A program made the translations under genes and the position numbers. Below are positions 43,816 to 52,335 of a stretch of DNA of 64,000 bases, one piece after another. The stretch is from positions 1,550,001 to 1,614,000 of the forward strand of contig JANQAC010000001.1 of the NCBI GenBank assembly GCA_024707255.1, read 5' to 3'. The stretch comes from Asticcacaulis sp. Lineage in GTDB: Bacteria; Pseudomonadota; Alphaproteobacteria; Caulobacterales; Caulobacteraceae. The notes below the pieces were generated by a model that saw only the letters and a list, made by a program, of their open reading frames with translations, was not told the DNA's origin and did not search any database. Each line of letters starts with the position of its first letter. Position 1 is the first letter of the stretch.

Positions 43816-43977
43816 ATGCACATGGACCTCGATATGGGCAAATATGTCGTCTTCGTCTGGGGCTGCTATGGCGCCACGGCCGTGGCTTTGGGCGCGTTGA
43901 TCATGGTCTCCTTGCGTGCGCAGGCCAAACGCCGCAAGGTGCTGGAAGCCTTGCAGGCGGCGGTCGAAACCAAATGA
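43816..43977 (+). CDS. ccmD: heme exporter accessory protein CcmD
   Basis: A 53-residue protein: MHMDLDMGKYVVFVWGCYG, then one membrane segment (ATAVALGALIMVSL) and a basic tail (RAQAKRRKVLEALQ). This is the CcmD pattern, a small anchor of the CcmABC complex that helps release holo-CcmE. It begins 4 bases after ccmC and ends just before ccmG. Confidence 0.88.
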   Translation: MHMDLDMGKYVVFVWGCYGATAVALGALIMVSLRAQAKRRKVLEALQAAVETK

Positions 43978-43987
43978 AACGCCCAAA

Positions 43988-44519
43988 ATGAAAAAGATTA
44001 GTTTATTTTGCCCCGCTGGTGCTGTTTGTCGGTTTGCTCACCGTGCTGGGCTACTATAATTTCCACAAGAAGGAACGGCTGGAACCGCGCGAAATGGTCG
44101 GCAAGTCGGTGCCGGAAGTGGTGATCAACGACCTGCAGGATGGCACGCCGGCCTCATTGAAAGCACTGGTGGCGGGTCATGACAAGCCGGTACTGGTTAA
44201 CGTCTTCGCCTCGTGGTGCGCGCCGTGCATCGCCGAAAATCCGCAGCTTATGGCGCTGAAGGCCAGGGGTGTAACCATCATCGGCATCGCCTGGAAGGAC
44301 GAGCCGCAGAACACGCTGAATTTCCTGGCCCAGCACGATAATCCTTACGCGAAAACCCTGACCGATCCGGACGGCAAGATGGCTTTGGCGCTCGGCATTA
44401 CCGGCGTGCCGGAAACCTATATCGTCAGCCCCGACGGCACCATTACCGACAAGATCGCCGGCCCGATCGTTCCGGATACGTTTGATGCGGTCTATGCCGA
44501 GGTCAGCGGCAAGAAATAA
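43988..44519 (+). CDS. ccmG: thiol:disulfide interchange protein CcmG/DsbE, one frame break at the N-terminus
   Basis: A membrane-anchored periplasmic thioredoxin of about 176 residues that keeps apocytochrome c reduced for heme ligation. The active site is FASWCAPCIAENPQL and the cis-proline loop TGVPETYIVSPDG. The ATG at 43988 reads MKKISLFC in one frame; with one A fewer in its A5 run it reads MKRLVYFAPLVLFVGLLTV, the expected membrane anchor, and joins the main frame. A GTG at 44019 is the first in-frame start of the main frame but would cut into the anchor. Confidence 0.9.
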
Positions 44520-44608
44520 AAGTTGTTTTTAAGGACTATGTAAAATTTCCGGTAACCCTGTTCGGCTAGACTGGCCTCCTAATTGACAGCATCAATCGGG
44601 TGCGGAGC

Positions 44609-45154
44609 ATGAAACCAGCCAGCCTGGAACGCGTCAGGTTTCTGGTCGTCGAAGACAACGGCCATATGACGAATATCGTGAAGACCATTCTGCGCGGCTT
44701 TGGCGCGGTGCATATATTTGAAGCGCGCGATGCGACGGAAGCCTTCCACCGCCTGAAACACGACGCCATCGATATCGTTATTGTCGATTACCAGATGGAG
44801 GTGCTGAACGGCATCGAGTTTGTGAATCTGGTGCGCAAGTCGTCGGACAGCGCCAATCGGTTTGTGCCGATCATCATGCTGACCGCGCATTCCGAGCGAT
44901 CGCATGTGGTGGATGCGCGCGACGCCGGGGTGACGGAATTCTGCTGCAAGCCGGTCACGGCCAATGAGCTGTACCGCAAGGTCGTGTCCATCGTCGATCA
45001 TCCGCGTCCGTTTGTTAAGCTGAACAGCTTCTTCGGACCGGAACGTCGCCGACGGACGGACGCGAAATACGAAGGCCCTGAACGCCGCAAGGAACGGCGT
45101 CCAGAGCCGTCTGGCCCTGAAAGTGATCAGGACGCACTTAACACGGCATCCTGA
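44609..45154 (+). CDS. single-domain response regulator with charged C-terminal tail
   Basis: A 181-residue protein. Residues 1-125 are a CheY-like receiver: FLVVEDNGHM, the phosphoacceptor Asp in IVIVDYQMEVLNG, IIMLTAHSE and CCKPVTANEL. The C-terminal 50 residues are basic and contain a repeated PERR motif (GPERRRRTDAKYEGPERRKERR), seen in some Caulobacterales receivers. There is no output domain, so it probably acts by protein contact. The start MKPASLERV was chosen over a GTG three codons upstream. Confidence 0.85.
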   Translation: MKPASLERVRFLVVEDNGHMTNIVKTILRGFGAVHIFEARDATEAFHRLKHDAIDIVIVDYQMEVLNGIEFVNLVRKSSDSANRFVPIIMLTAHSERSHVVDARDAGVTEFCCKPVTANELYRKVVSIVDHPRPFVKLNSFFGPERRRRTDAKYEGPERRKERRPEPSGPESDQDALNTAS

Positions 45155-45196
45155 ATGGTCGTTCACTGCTGGGGATGCAGATCGACGAGACCACCT

Positions 45197-45350
45197 TTCT
45201 CCTCCCCTGCAACGCGGGGGAGGTGGCAGCGCGAGGCTCGAAGAGCCGGTGTCGCTGACGGAGGGGGCATTCCCCGGTCGAAAGAAAGCCCCCTCCGTCG
45301 CGGACTACGCCGCGCCACCTCCCCGTACGCTTCGCTACAGGGGAGGAGAT
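45197..45350. repeat. family A nested palindromic repeat, copy A3 (before slyX stop)
   Basis: About 154 bases from TTCTCCTCCCC to GGGGAGGAGA, with arms GGGGGAGGTGGC/GCCACCTCCCC and GGAGGGGGC/GCCCCCTCC. It touches the slyX stop codon, so it forms the 3' untranslated region of the pheA-slyX transcript and could act as its terminator. Confidence 0.85.
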
Positions 45351-45548
45351 TTAGTAGTGCGGCGGCTTGGTCACCGGCACTTCACCGGTGCCGGATTCCA
45401 TGGTTTCCAGCCGTTCGCCCAGGCGTTCCAGCATCCGTTTCATCCGGTCGATCACCTTCCACTGTTCGGTCACCTGTTCGGATAGCTCGTCGATGGTCTT
45501 GGCCTGATGCGCGGTCAGTTCCTCGAGGGCCGTGATGCGATCACTCAT
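45351..45548 (-). CDS. slyX: SlyX family protein
   Basis: A 65-residue coiled-coil protein: MSDRITALEELTAHQAKTIDELSEQVTEQWKVIDRM..., ending GEVPVTKPPHY, the characteristic SlyX tail (PPHY). Function unknown. Its ATG overlaps the pheA stop codon by 4 bases, so the two are translationally coupled. Confidence 0.9.
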   Translation of the reverse strand: MSDRITALEELTAHQAKTIDELSEQVTEQWKVIDRMKRMLERLGERLETMESGTGEVPVTKPPHY

Positions 45549-46408
45549 CTCTGGCCCTCCGAGTTACGGAATGGATCAAGCGGATAGGTGCCCAGAATCT
45601 CGACATCGACGGCGAAGAAGTTCAGCTCTTCCAGCGCCTGTTTCAGCCCGCCTTCGGTCGGGCGCCCCTCGACATCGCAGTAGAAGACGGTCGAGGCGAA
45701 GACGCCGTTTTCGATATAGCTCTCCAGCTTGGTCATGTTGACGCCATTGGTAGCGAAACCGCCCAGCGCCTTGTAAAGCGAGGCCGGGATATTCTTCACG
45801 CGGAAGATAAAGCTGGTCATGCAGTCGATGCCGGGCGCGGGCTCGACCACGCGGTCTTCGGTCGTCAGGATCAGGAAGCGCGTCGTGTTATTTTGCGCAT
45901 CTTCCATATGGCGCCGCAGGATCTTCAGGCCATAGAGCTCGGCGGCCGGTTCCGGCGCGATGACACCACGGTCCAGTTCGCGCGTTTCCGAAAGCGCCCG
46001 CGCCGCACCGGCGGTATCATGAAAGACCTCGGCGGTGATGTTCAGTTCGCGCAGCGCCTTGCGGCATTGCAGCAGGGCCATGGTGTGCGAGGCGGCCACC
46101 TTGATATTTTCCAGCTTCGTTTCCGGCACGCCCATCAGGATCATCTCGATCGGCAGGAAGCGCTCGCCGATGATCTTCAGGCCCGAATTGGGCAGAAGGT
46201 GGTGGACATCGGTGACGCGACCGGCCACCGAGTTCTCGACCGGAATCATGCCCAGTTCGCATTCACCATCACGCACAGCGGCAAAGGCGGCTTCGAAGGT
46301 GGGGTAAGGCGTCGGGGTAAATTCGCCAAACCAGCGCTTGATGGCCTGATGGCTGAAAGCCCCCGGCTCGCCCTGATAGGCGATCTTGCGAATGGTTTGC
46401 GTGTTCAT
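45545..46408 (-). CDS. pheA: prephenate dehydratase
   Basis: A 287-residue enzyme making phenylpyruvate for phenylalanine. The catalytic part has YQGEPGAFSHQA, NSVAGRV and NNTTRFLIL (the TRF motif); the C-terminal ACT domain (TSFIFRVKNIPASLYKALGGFATNGVNMTKLESY) binds phenylalanine for feedback. There is no chorismate mutase domain, as usual in alphaproteobacteria. First gene of the pheA-slyX pair. Confidence 0.95.
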   Translation of the reverse strand: MNTQTIRKIAYQGEPGAFSHQAIKRWFGEFTPTPYPTFEAAFAAVRDGECELGMIPVENSVAGRVTDVHHLLPNSGLKIIGERFLPIEMILMGVPETKLENIKVAASHTMALLQCRKALRELNITAEVFHDTAGAARALSETRELDRGVIAPEPAAELYGLKILRRHMEDAQNNTTRFLILTTEDRVVEPAPGIDCMTSFIFRVKNIPASLYKALGGFATNGVNMTKLESYIENGVFASTVFYCDVEGRPTEGGLKQALEELNFFAVDVEILGTYPLDPFRNSEGQR

Positions 46409-46617
46409 AATTACCTTTTATCCCAAGTGCGACGAAATGCCACGCATGGCTCTAATTTAGACCCGCGGGGCTAAAAGTAAGCTTGCGAAAATGCCGGTAG
46501 CGTGTCAGAGAGCCAAACGCAAGTAGATCAATAAGCCTTGCTTTCGCCACATATTGACACACGTCACGGGTGGCCTAAGCTCCGGGCACTAATGAATCAA
46601 CAGGGTAACTTGGCGAC

Positions 46618-47250
46618 ATGAGCGGCGACCTTCAGGTAAACAAAATTCTCGGTGCGGTCCTGGCGACCGGTCTGGTAATCATGGGCGTCAAGCTCGGCGC
46701 GGAAGCCATCTATCATCGTGAAGCGCCTGAAAAGGCCGGCTATCATATCGAGGTCGCCGATACCGGTGGCGAAGGCGGGGCTGCCGCCGCCGTAGATACG
46801 CCGCCCGACTGGGGCACGGTGATCCCGACCGCCGATATCGCCGCCGGCGAAAAGACCTTCCAGACCAAGTGTACCTCCTGCCACAATAACGCCAATGGCG
46901 GCCCGAACGCGATCGGTCCGAACCTGTGGGGCGTGGTCGGCCGGCCCGTCGCCTCTCACCCCGGCATGGACTATTCCGACGCCATGAAAGAACATGCCAA
47001 GGAAGTCCCGAACTGGTCGTGGGACGCCATCTACGCCTTCCTCGGCGCGCCGTCGAAAGTGGTCAAGGGCACCAAGATGACCTTTGTCGGCGTCAAGAAG
47101 CCGGAAGACCGCATCAACCTGATCGCCTATCTGCATAGCCAGGGTTCGACCGGTTATGCCGTACCGGCGCCGAATCCGGCTGCTGCGGCGGCCCCGCCTG
47201 CCGGGACTCCGGCCGCCGCTCCGGCGGCTGCGGAAGCGGCTTCCAAGTAG
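46618..47250 (+). CDS. membrane-anchored cytochrome c
   Basis: A 210-residue protein: an N-terminal membrane anchor (ILGAVLATGLVIMGVKLG), a class I cytochrome c domain with heme site CTSCHNN and axial-Met region KMTFVGVKKPEDRINLIAYL, and a C-terminal Ala/Pro-rich tail. It fits the CycM/c552 type that carries electrons between the bc1 complex and cytochrome oxidase. It depends on the Ccm system encoded about 3 kb upstream. A terminator follows. Confidence 0.93.
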   Translation: MSGDLQVNKILGAVLATGLVIMGVKLGAEAIYHREAPEKAGYHIEVADTGGEGGAAAAVDTPPDWGTVIPTADIAAGEKTFQTKCTSCHNNANGGPNAIGPNLWGVVGRPVASHPGMDYSDAMKEHAKEVPNWSWDAIYAFLGAPSKVVKGTKMTFVGVKKPEDRINLIAYLHSQGSTGYAVPAPNPAAAAAPPAGTPAAAPAAAEAASK

Positions 47251-47268
47251 GCAAACGCAAACGCAAAA

Positions 47269-47304
47269 CAAACCCCCGCCGGATCACTCCGGCGGGGGTT
47301 TTTC
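47269..47304 (+). terminator. terminator after the cytochrome c gene
   Basis: An AAACCCCCGCCGG-ATCACT-CCGGCGGGGGTTT stem followed by T residues, about 20 bases after the stop codon. Confidence 0.88.
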
Positions 47305-47306
47305 AT

Positions 47307-47450
47307 TTCTTCTCCTCCCCTGCGAAGCGGGGGAGGTGGCGCGGCGTAGTCCGCGACGGAGGGGGCTAAACGGACGGAGAAGTGGCCCCCTCCGTCTCGA
47401 CGCGCTGAGCTTGCTCGACACCTCCCCCGATAAATCAAGGGAGGAGAAAA
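47307..47450. repeat. family A nested palindromic repeat, copy A4
   Basis: About 144 bases from TTCTTCTCCTCCCC to GGGAGGAGAAAA, with the usual inner arms. It fills the gap between the cytochrome c terminator and the stop codon of the NlpC/P60 gene (47453) almost exactly. Confidence 0.85.
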
Positions 47451-47452
47451 GC

Positions 47453-48316
47453 TTACAGCCTCCGGAACGCCAGCGGCATGCCCGAACCGCACGAGTCAAT
47501 GCGATTAACGGCATCGGCCAGAGGCTCGATAGCCACCTTCATATGGTGGGCATTGGCGTGGATGATATTCACATCATCGATCATGATGGCGACATGGCCC
47601 TTCCAGAACACCAGGTCGCCACGCACCAGGCCGCGCAGGTCAGGCCCGATATCCAATGGCAGACCCAACTTCATCTGCATGTCGGAATCGCGCGGGCAGC
47701 CATAGCCTGAGGCATAGAGCGCCTGTTGCAGCAGGCCGGAGCAATCCAGGCCCAGGCTTTCGCGGCCGCCCCATTGATAGGGTGCGTTGATATAGCTTTC
47801 GGCCACGCTGACGAAATCCGGCGCGAAGGTCTCGAAGGTCGACAGGTGATTGGCGAACACCCAGCCCATTTCGTTGATATAGGCAAAGCCGTTCTCATAG
47901 CGCGTCACTGAAACCAGCGCATTGTGGCTGAGGGCGGTCAGCGTCGAGGATTTCAGGTTCGGACCAGCAAAGACATAGGTGCGCAAGGTCGAGACATAGT
48001 GCGTCGGCAAATACCAGTCGCGCTTGAAAGCCGAGACCGGCACATAGCCGACATAACCGTCGCGCAGAGCCTGTCCCCAGAAATAATCATGCTTGCGCTC
48101 GATGACCTTGAAGCGTTCGCCCATCAGCAACTGATCCCACTGTTCCGCGCCGTGTTCCGGCTGCGACAGGATCGGGGCCGAAGCATCGTAACAGCTCAGG
48201 ATCTCGCCGGCGACAAAGGTCTTGGCGCGGATCAGGCCCTCATGCGCCTGGTCGGTCACGCCATCCTTGAAGGGCGTGGTGCGCTTGTCGAAAGGATCAT
48301 CACTCATCTGCGTCAT
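47453..48316 (-). CDS. NlpC/P60 (C40) peptidoglycan hydrolase with SH3-like domain
   Basis: A 287-residue protein. The N-terminal half holds bacterial SH3-like segments (FKVIERKHDYFWGQALRDGYVGYVPVSAF, MGWVFANHL); the C-terminal C40 domain has the catalytic Cys in ESLGLDCSGLLQ, His in WKGHVAIMIDD, and HANAHHMKV. Such enzymes cleave D-Glu-diaminopimelate bonds. No signal peptide is seen, as in the cytoplasmic muropeptide-recycling type. The start may be MTQM at 48316 or MSDD at 48307. Confidence 0.9.
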   Translation of the reverse strand: MTQMSDDPFDKRTTPFKDGVTDQAHEGLIRAKTFVAGEILSCYDASAPILSQPEHGAEQWDQLLMGERFKVIERKHDYFWGQALRDGYVGYVPVSAFKRDWYLPTHYVSTLRTYVFAGPNLKSSTLTALSHNALVSVTRYENGFAYINEMGWVFANHLSTFETFAPDFVSVAESYINAPYQWGGRESLGLDCSGLLQQALYASGYGCPRDSDMQMKLGLPLDIGPDLRGLVRGDLVFWKGHVAIMIDDVNIIHANAHHMKVAIEPLADAVNRIDSCGSGMPLAFRRL

Positions 48317-48469
48317 AAAGCCGTCTACCTTCTACAGGTCACTATCACCGTGGCGCACGTACTCTGCGCCTTATATGGTCACTCTACGATACGGATGCAA
48401 AGATCGCCTTAACGGCCAAGGTCAACAGGAGATTTATGAAAGCTGAAGCAGGTCTTAACAGGGTTGACT

Positions 48470-49867
48470 TCAATAAGACGTCAGCAACTGATAAACCGCC
48501 CGGATCGCCTGCGCCTCGGCCCCGACCGGTGATCCGGCCTTGCCGCGCGGGTTCCAGGCATAGATGTCGAAATGCACCCAGGCACCCGATTTCGGCGCAA
48601 ATCTTTGCAGGAAAAGCGCCGCCGTCACCGAGCCGCCTTGCGCCCAGCCGGCCGGATCATTGCGGATATCAGCGATGTCGGATTCCAGCGCATCATTATA
48701 ACCCTTCCACAGCGGCATCCGCCACAGGGGATCATTCTGGGCGATCGAGGCCACCTCCAGCTGGCGGGCCACGTCTTCATCATCGGTATAGAAGGGAATG
48801 ACCTCCGGTCCCAGGGCCACGCGCGCCGCCCCGGTCAGGGTGGCGAAATCGACGGTGAGCGCCGGTTCCAGTTCGCCCGCACGGGTCAGGGCGTCAGCCA
48901 GGATCAGCCGGCCCTCGGCATCGGTATTGCCGATCTCGATGGATAAGCCAGCGCGCGAGGCGAGAATATCGCCGGGCCGGAAGGCATCGCCCGAAATCGA
49001 ATTTTCCACCGCCGGGATCAGGACCGACAACGCCACCGGCAACTGGCTGGCCATGACCCAGTCGGCCAGGGCAAGCGCATGAGCCGCGCCACCCATGTCC
49101 TTCTTCATCAGGCCCATGCCGGCGCCGCCCTTTATATTCAGGCCGCCGGTATCGAAGGCCACGCCCTTGCCCACCAGGGCCACCACCGGGAGCGGGCCCG
49201 GCACGCCCTTCGGCTGCCGGGTGATCTCGATAAAGCGCGGCTGATTGTTCGGCCCGGCGGCGCGGCCGACCGCATGAACGGCGGGATAGTTTTCCTTCAG
49301 CAGGTCATCGCCAACCGTCACCTGGATCGCGGCGCCATGTGCCCCGGCGATGCGGTGCGCCTCGGCCTCGATATCCGCTGGCCCCATGTCGTTGGTCGGG
49401 GTATTGACGAGATCGCGCACCAGATTATGCGCCTTCACCTCGCGCGCCACCGCCGTTTTCGTCGCCTCGTCGAGCGCGCTGTCATCGAGCCGGACCTCAC
49501 TCACCGTACTGCTCGATTTATAGCGCGTGAAGCTGTAGGCGCCCAATCCCCAGGCGACATGGATGGCGCGGGCGTCCAGTTCCGCGTCATATTGCAGGGC
49601 CCATAATCCCTTGGGCAATTGCGATGGCAAGGCGCGGAAGGTCATCGACGTATAGTTTTTGCGGGCACCCAGGCCAAACCAAGCGCAGCAGCCGCTCTCT
49701 TCCGGCAGGACGATCAGGCTGCCCGCCTTGCCGGTGAAGCCTTTCAGCGTCAGGAACTTCGCCTGTGCCGGGGTCAGCGCGGCAATCGCCGAGGCGGCCT
49801 CTTCCTCGAAAAGGGCAATCAGCGTGTTCTCGGCGGCGGCTTTCGGGGCTTTGATCGGCTTGGGCAT
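48470..49867 (-). CDS. leucyl aminopeptidase family protein (M17)
   Basis: A 465-residue cytosolic dizinc aminopeptidase. The C-terminal catalytic domain contains LVGKGVAFDTGGLNIKGGAGMGLMKKDMGGAAH and the M17 signature NTDAEGRLILAD; the N-terminal domain is the divergent short form. It removes N-terminal residues from peptides. It is divergent from the TPR gene and separated by about 150 bases from the upstream end of the NlpC/P60 gene. Confidence 0.93.
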   Translation of the reverse strand: MPKPIKAPKAAAENTLIALFEEEAASAIAALTPAQAKFLTLKGFTGKAGSLIVLPEESGCCAWFGLGARKNYTSMTFRALPSQLPKGLWALQYDAELDARAIHVAWGLGAYSFTRYKSSSTVSEVRLDDSALDEATKTAVAREVKAHNLVRDLVNTPTNDMGPADIEAEAHRIAGAHGAAIQVTVGDDLLKENYPAVHAVGRAAGPNNQPRFIEITRQPKGVPGPLPVVALVGKGVAFDTGGLNIKGGAGMGLMKKDMGGAAHALALADWVMASQLPVALSVLIPAVENSISGDAFRPGDILASRAGLSIEIGNTDAEGRLILADALTRAGELEPALTVDFATLTGAARVALGPEVIPFYTDDEDVARQLEVASIAQNDPLWRMPLWKGYNDALESDIADIRNDPAGWAQGGSVTAALFLQRFAPKSGAWVHFDIYAWNPRGKAGSPVGAEAQAIRAVYQLLTSY

Positions 49868-49960
49868 CAGTTCACTACCGTTAACGATTGTTAAGAGCTT
49901 TAACTATATCTTCACAGCGGTCACCGAAAGCTTAATTCTGTTCGTTAATCGGGGTTCGCC

Positions 49961-50821
49961 ATGCTGCGCCGCCTGCTTGTTTCCGCCGCTCTTTTGGCTT
50001 GTTTCACGGCCAGTCCCGCCTCTGCGGGCCTGTTCGGCAAGGATGACGCCAAAAAAGACGCCGCGCCGTCCGCTTCCGCAACCGCCACACCGAAACCGGC
50101 CGCCTTCAAGCCCGCCCGCAAGGCCGAAATCGAGGCCGCCCTGCGCGCCGATCCGCTGCAACAATCGGTCTTCTTCAACGACCAGTTCGAGCATAACCCG
50201 ACCGATGCGAAGATGGGGCTTTACCTTTCCAACGCCCTGCGCGCGCTCGGCCGCTATCCCGAAGCCGCCGATATCGCCCACCGCGTCCTGCTGTTCGCGC
50301 CCGATAATACCGATATCCTGCTGGCCGCCGCCCGCGCCCATATCGCCGACAACAACGCCTTCTTCGCCATCGATCCGCTGCAGCATGTTATCGAGCTGAA
50401 GCCGAAGGACTGGCAGGCTTACTCCCTGCTGGGCGTCGCCTATGACCAGACCAAGCGTCCGGACGAGGCGCAAACGGCGTGGAACCAGGCCCTGGCACTT
50501 TCACCCAACAATCCCGCCGTCCTGACCAATATGGCCATGGCCAAGGTTACCCGCGGCGACTTTGCCGGCGCTGAGCCGCTCTTGCGCACCGCTGTGGCGC
50601 AACCGGGCGTCACCGTGCAGATCCGCCAGAACCTGGCCCTGGTGCTGGGCCTCGAAGGCAAGATACCGGAAGCCGAAAGCCTGCTGCGCCGCGACCTGCC
50701 GCCGCAACAGGCGGATGCCGCCCTGGCGTGGCTGCAACAGGCGGTGGCGGCGAAGGCGGCACCGGCTTCAACCACCGCACCGACGCGGTCTTGGGATTCG
50801 GTCAGGGCGTCGGGAAGCTAA
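49961..50821 (+). CDS. periplasmic TPR protein (TadD-like)
   Basis: A 286-residue protein with a signal peptide (MLRRLLVSAALLACFTASPASA), a Lys/Ala/Pro linker and about five tetratricopeptide repeats (ALRALGRYPEAADIAHRVLLFAPDN, YSLLGVAYDQTKRPDEAQTAWNQALALSPNN). It resembles TadD of the Flp pilus system, but no other tad gene is here, so the name stays open. A family B repeat begins at its stop codon. Confidence 0.8.
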   Translation: MLRRLLVSAALLACFTASPASAGLFGKDDAKKDAAPSASATATPKPAAFKPARKAEIEAALRADPLQQSVFFNDQFEHNPTDAKMGLYLSNALRALGRYPEAADIAHRVLLFAPDNTDILLAAARAHIADNNAFFAIDPLQHVIELKPKDWQAYSLLGVAYDQTKRPDEAQTAWNQALALSPNNPAVLTNMAMAKVTRGDFAGAEPLLRTAVAQPGVTVQIRQNLALVLGLEGKIPEAESLLRRDLPPQQADAALAWLQQAVAAKAAPASTTAPTRSWDSVRASGS

Positions 50822-50969
50822 GTAAGAAACCCCACCACCATTGCTGCGCAATGGTCCCCCTCCCCAACAAGTGGGGAGGTACAGATATTCTTGATCCTCC
50901 CCGCTTGTCGGGGGAGGGGACCGCACGACGACGCGAAGCGGCTAGATGCGGTGGTGGGGTTTCTTACTT
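50820..50969. repeat. family B palindromic repeat, copy B1
   Basis: A 150-base element bounded by a 20-base perfect inverted repeat, AAGTAAGAAACCCCACCACC and its complement. Inner arms GGTCCCCCTCCCC and GGGGAGGGGACC, and CAAGTGGGGAGG with CCTCCCCGCTTG, also pair. The left end overlaps the TadD-like stop codon. The element recurs at 54155. It may serve as terminator for the TPR gene. Confidence 0.85.
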
Positions 50970-51193
50970 CCTTATCCCCATCACCAATTGTAACCCATTA
51001 ACTTTTGCCGCTGCACGCCGTAAAGCCCTGTGCTAACGTGATCCGCGAAGCGTCATCTGACCGCTTCGTGTCGGGATTGAAAAAATTATCCCCAAAAACC
51101 ACATACCATATGTAGATGTTAACCTGGCCTTAACCACGAAATGTGGTGATATAGCCATGACATTTGCGCTTTAGTATCGATTCGGGGTTTTCT
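50970..51193 (+). promoter_or_regulatory. nrdB upstream region
   Basis: 224 bases between repeat B1 and nrdB. It holds two small inverted repeats, ACATA-CCA-TATGT (51101-51113) and ACCAC-GAAAT-GTGGT (51133-51147), whose centres are about 33 bases apart, and a CtrA-type site between and partly overlapping the second. No further gene is seen. Confidence 0.5.
51119..51134 (+). promoter_or_regulatory. CtrA-type binding site upstream of nrdB
   Basis: TTAACCTGGCCTTAAC matches the CtrA consensus TTAA-N7-TTAAC exactly. It lies 60 bases before the nrdB start codon. CtrA is the master cell-cycle regulator of Caulobacterales and controls S-phase genes. Confidence 0.65.
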
Positions 51194-52252
51194 ATGAGCA
51201 GTTCACTTCTTCTGGCCAATTCATCCGCCGGTCTCCTGACCCCGAGCCATTCCTACAAGCCGTTCCGCTACCCCTGGGCCTTTGAATTCTGGCGCAAACA
51301 GCAGCAGGTCCACTGGATTCCGGAAGAAGTGCCATTGGGTGAGGACTGTAAGGATTGGGCCACCAAGCTCAATGACTCAGAGCGCAACCTGCTGACCCAG
51401 ATCTTCCGCTTCTTCACCCAGTCGGATATCGAGGTTCAGGATAATTATCTGGAACGCTATTCGCGCGTCTTCAAGCCGACCGAAATCAAGATGATGATGT
51501 CGGCCTTCGCCAATATGGAAACCGTCCATATCGCCGCCTACGCCCTGCTGCTCGAAACCATCGGTATGCCCGAAAGCGAGTTCGGCGCGTTCATGGATTA
51601 CCAGGCCATGCGCGACAAGCACGACTATATGGGCACGTTCGGCGTCGATACCGAAGCCGATGTTTGCCGGACGCTTGCCATGTTCGGCGGCTTCACCGAA
51701 GGGCTCCAGCTTTTCGCTTCCTTCGCCATGCTGATGAACTTCCCGCGCTTCAACAAGATGAAGGGCATGGGCCAGATCGTTTCGTGGTCGGTGCGTGACG
51801 AGTCGCTGCACTGCGAAGGCATCATCAAGCTCTACCATACCTTCAACCGCGAGACGAAGGCCGTCACCAAGTCGGTGGCCGATGACATCATCGATTGCTG
51901 CAAGACCGTGGTGAACATGGAAGACAAGTTCATCGACCTGGCGTTTGAAATGGGCCCGGTCCAGGGCATGACCCCGGAAGATATCAAGGCCTATATCCGC
52001 TATATCGCCGACTGGCGCCTGCGCCAGCTCGAACTGCCGGAAGTCTTCAATGCCGGTAAGGAAAACCCGCTGCCGTGGTTGCAGGTTTTGCTGTCGGGCG
52101 TCGAGCACGCCAACTTCTTCGAGGCCCGCGCCACCGAATATTCCAAAGCCGCCACCAAGGGGCAGTGGACCGGCGAAGAGGGCGTCTGGGGGGCGTTCGA
52201 CCAGCTTCTCAAGAAACGGTCGGAAGCGACAAAGAATGGTGTAAACGCCTAA
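51194..52252 (+). CDS. nrdB: ribonucleotide reductase beta subunit (class I)
   Basis: A 352-residue diiron subunit supplying the tyrosyl radical for dNTP synthesis. Metal ligands and radical site appear as QSDIEVQDNY, NMETVHIAAYALLLE (Glu-x-x-His and the Tyr) and SVRDESLHCEGI. The start MSSSLLLANSS has homologous residues immediately after; an in-frame start ten codons upstream is less likely. The alpha subunit gene is not adjacent. Upstream sites suggest cell-cycle control; a terminator follows. Confidence 0.95.
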   Translation: MSSSLLLANSSAGLLTPSHSYKPFRYPWAFEFWRKQQQVHWIPEEVPLGEDCKDWATKLNDSERNLLTQIFRFFTQSDIEVQDNYLERYSRVFKPTEIKMMMSAFANMETVHIAAYALLLETIGMPESEFGAFMDYQAMRDKHDYMGTFGVDTEADVCRTLAMFGGFTEGLQLFASFAMLMNFPRFNKMKGMGQIVSWSVRDESLHCEGIIKLYHTFNRETKAVTKSVADDIIDCCKTVVNMEDKFIDLAFEMGPVQGMTPEDIKAYIRYIADWRLRQLELPEVFNAGKENPLPWLQVLLSGVEHANFFEARATEYSKAATKGQWTGEEGVWGAFDQLLKKRSEATKNGVNA

Positions 52253-52255
52253 AAG

Positions 52256-52283
52256 AAAAGCCCCCGGAAACGGGGGCTTTTTT
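52256..52283 (+). terminator. terminator of nrdB
   Basis: A GCCCCCG-GAAA-CGGGGGC stem followed by TTTTTTG, 8 bases after the nrdB stop codon. Confidence 0.9.
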
Positions 52284-52335
52284 GTTGAGAAAAAGATTGT
52301 TAGGCTCTGGTTTTGCTTAAAGAGGGGAGCTTAAT

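Noticed and set aside
45123-45485. A 120-codon frame across repeat A3 and slyX
   Set aside because: It consists largely of repeat A3 and the antisense of slyX.
49881-49894. CtrA site upstream of the TPR gene
   Set aside because: TTAA-CGATTG-TTAA has a spacing of six, not seven; CtrA needs N7.
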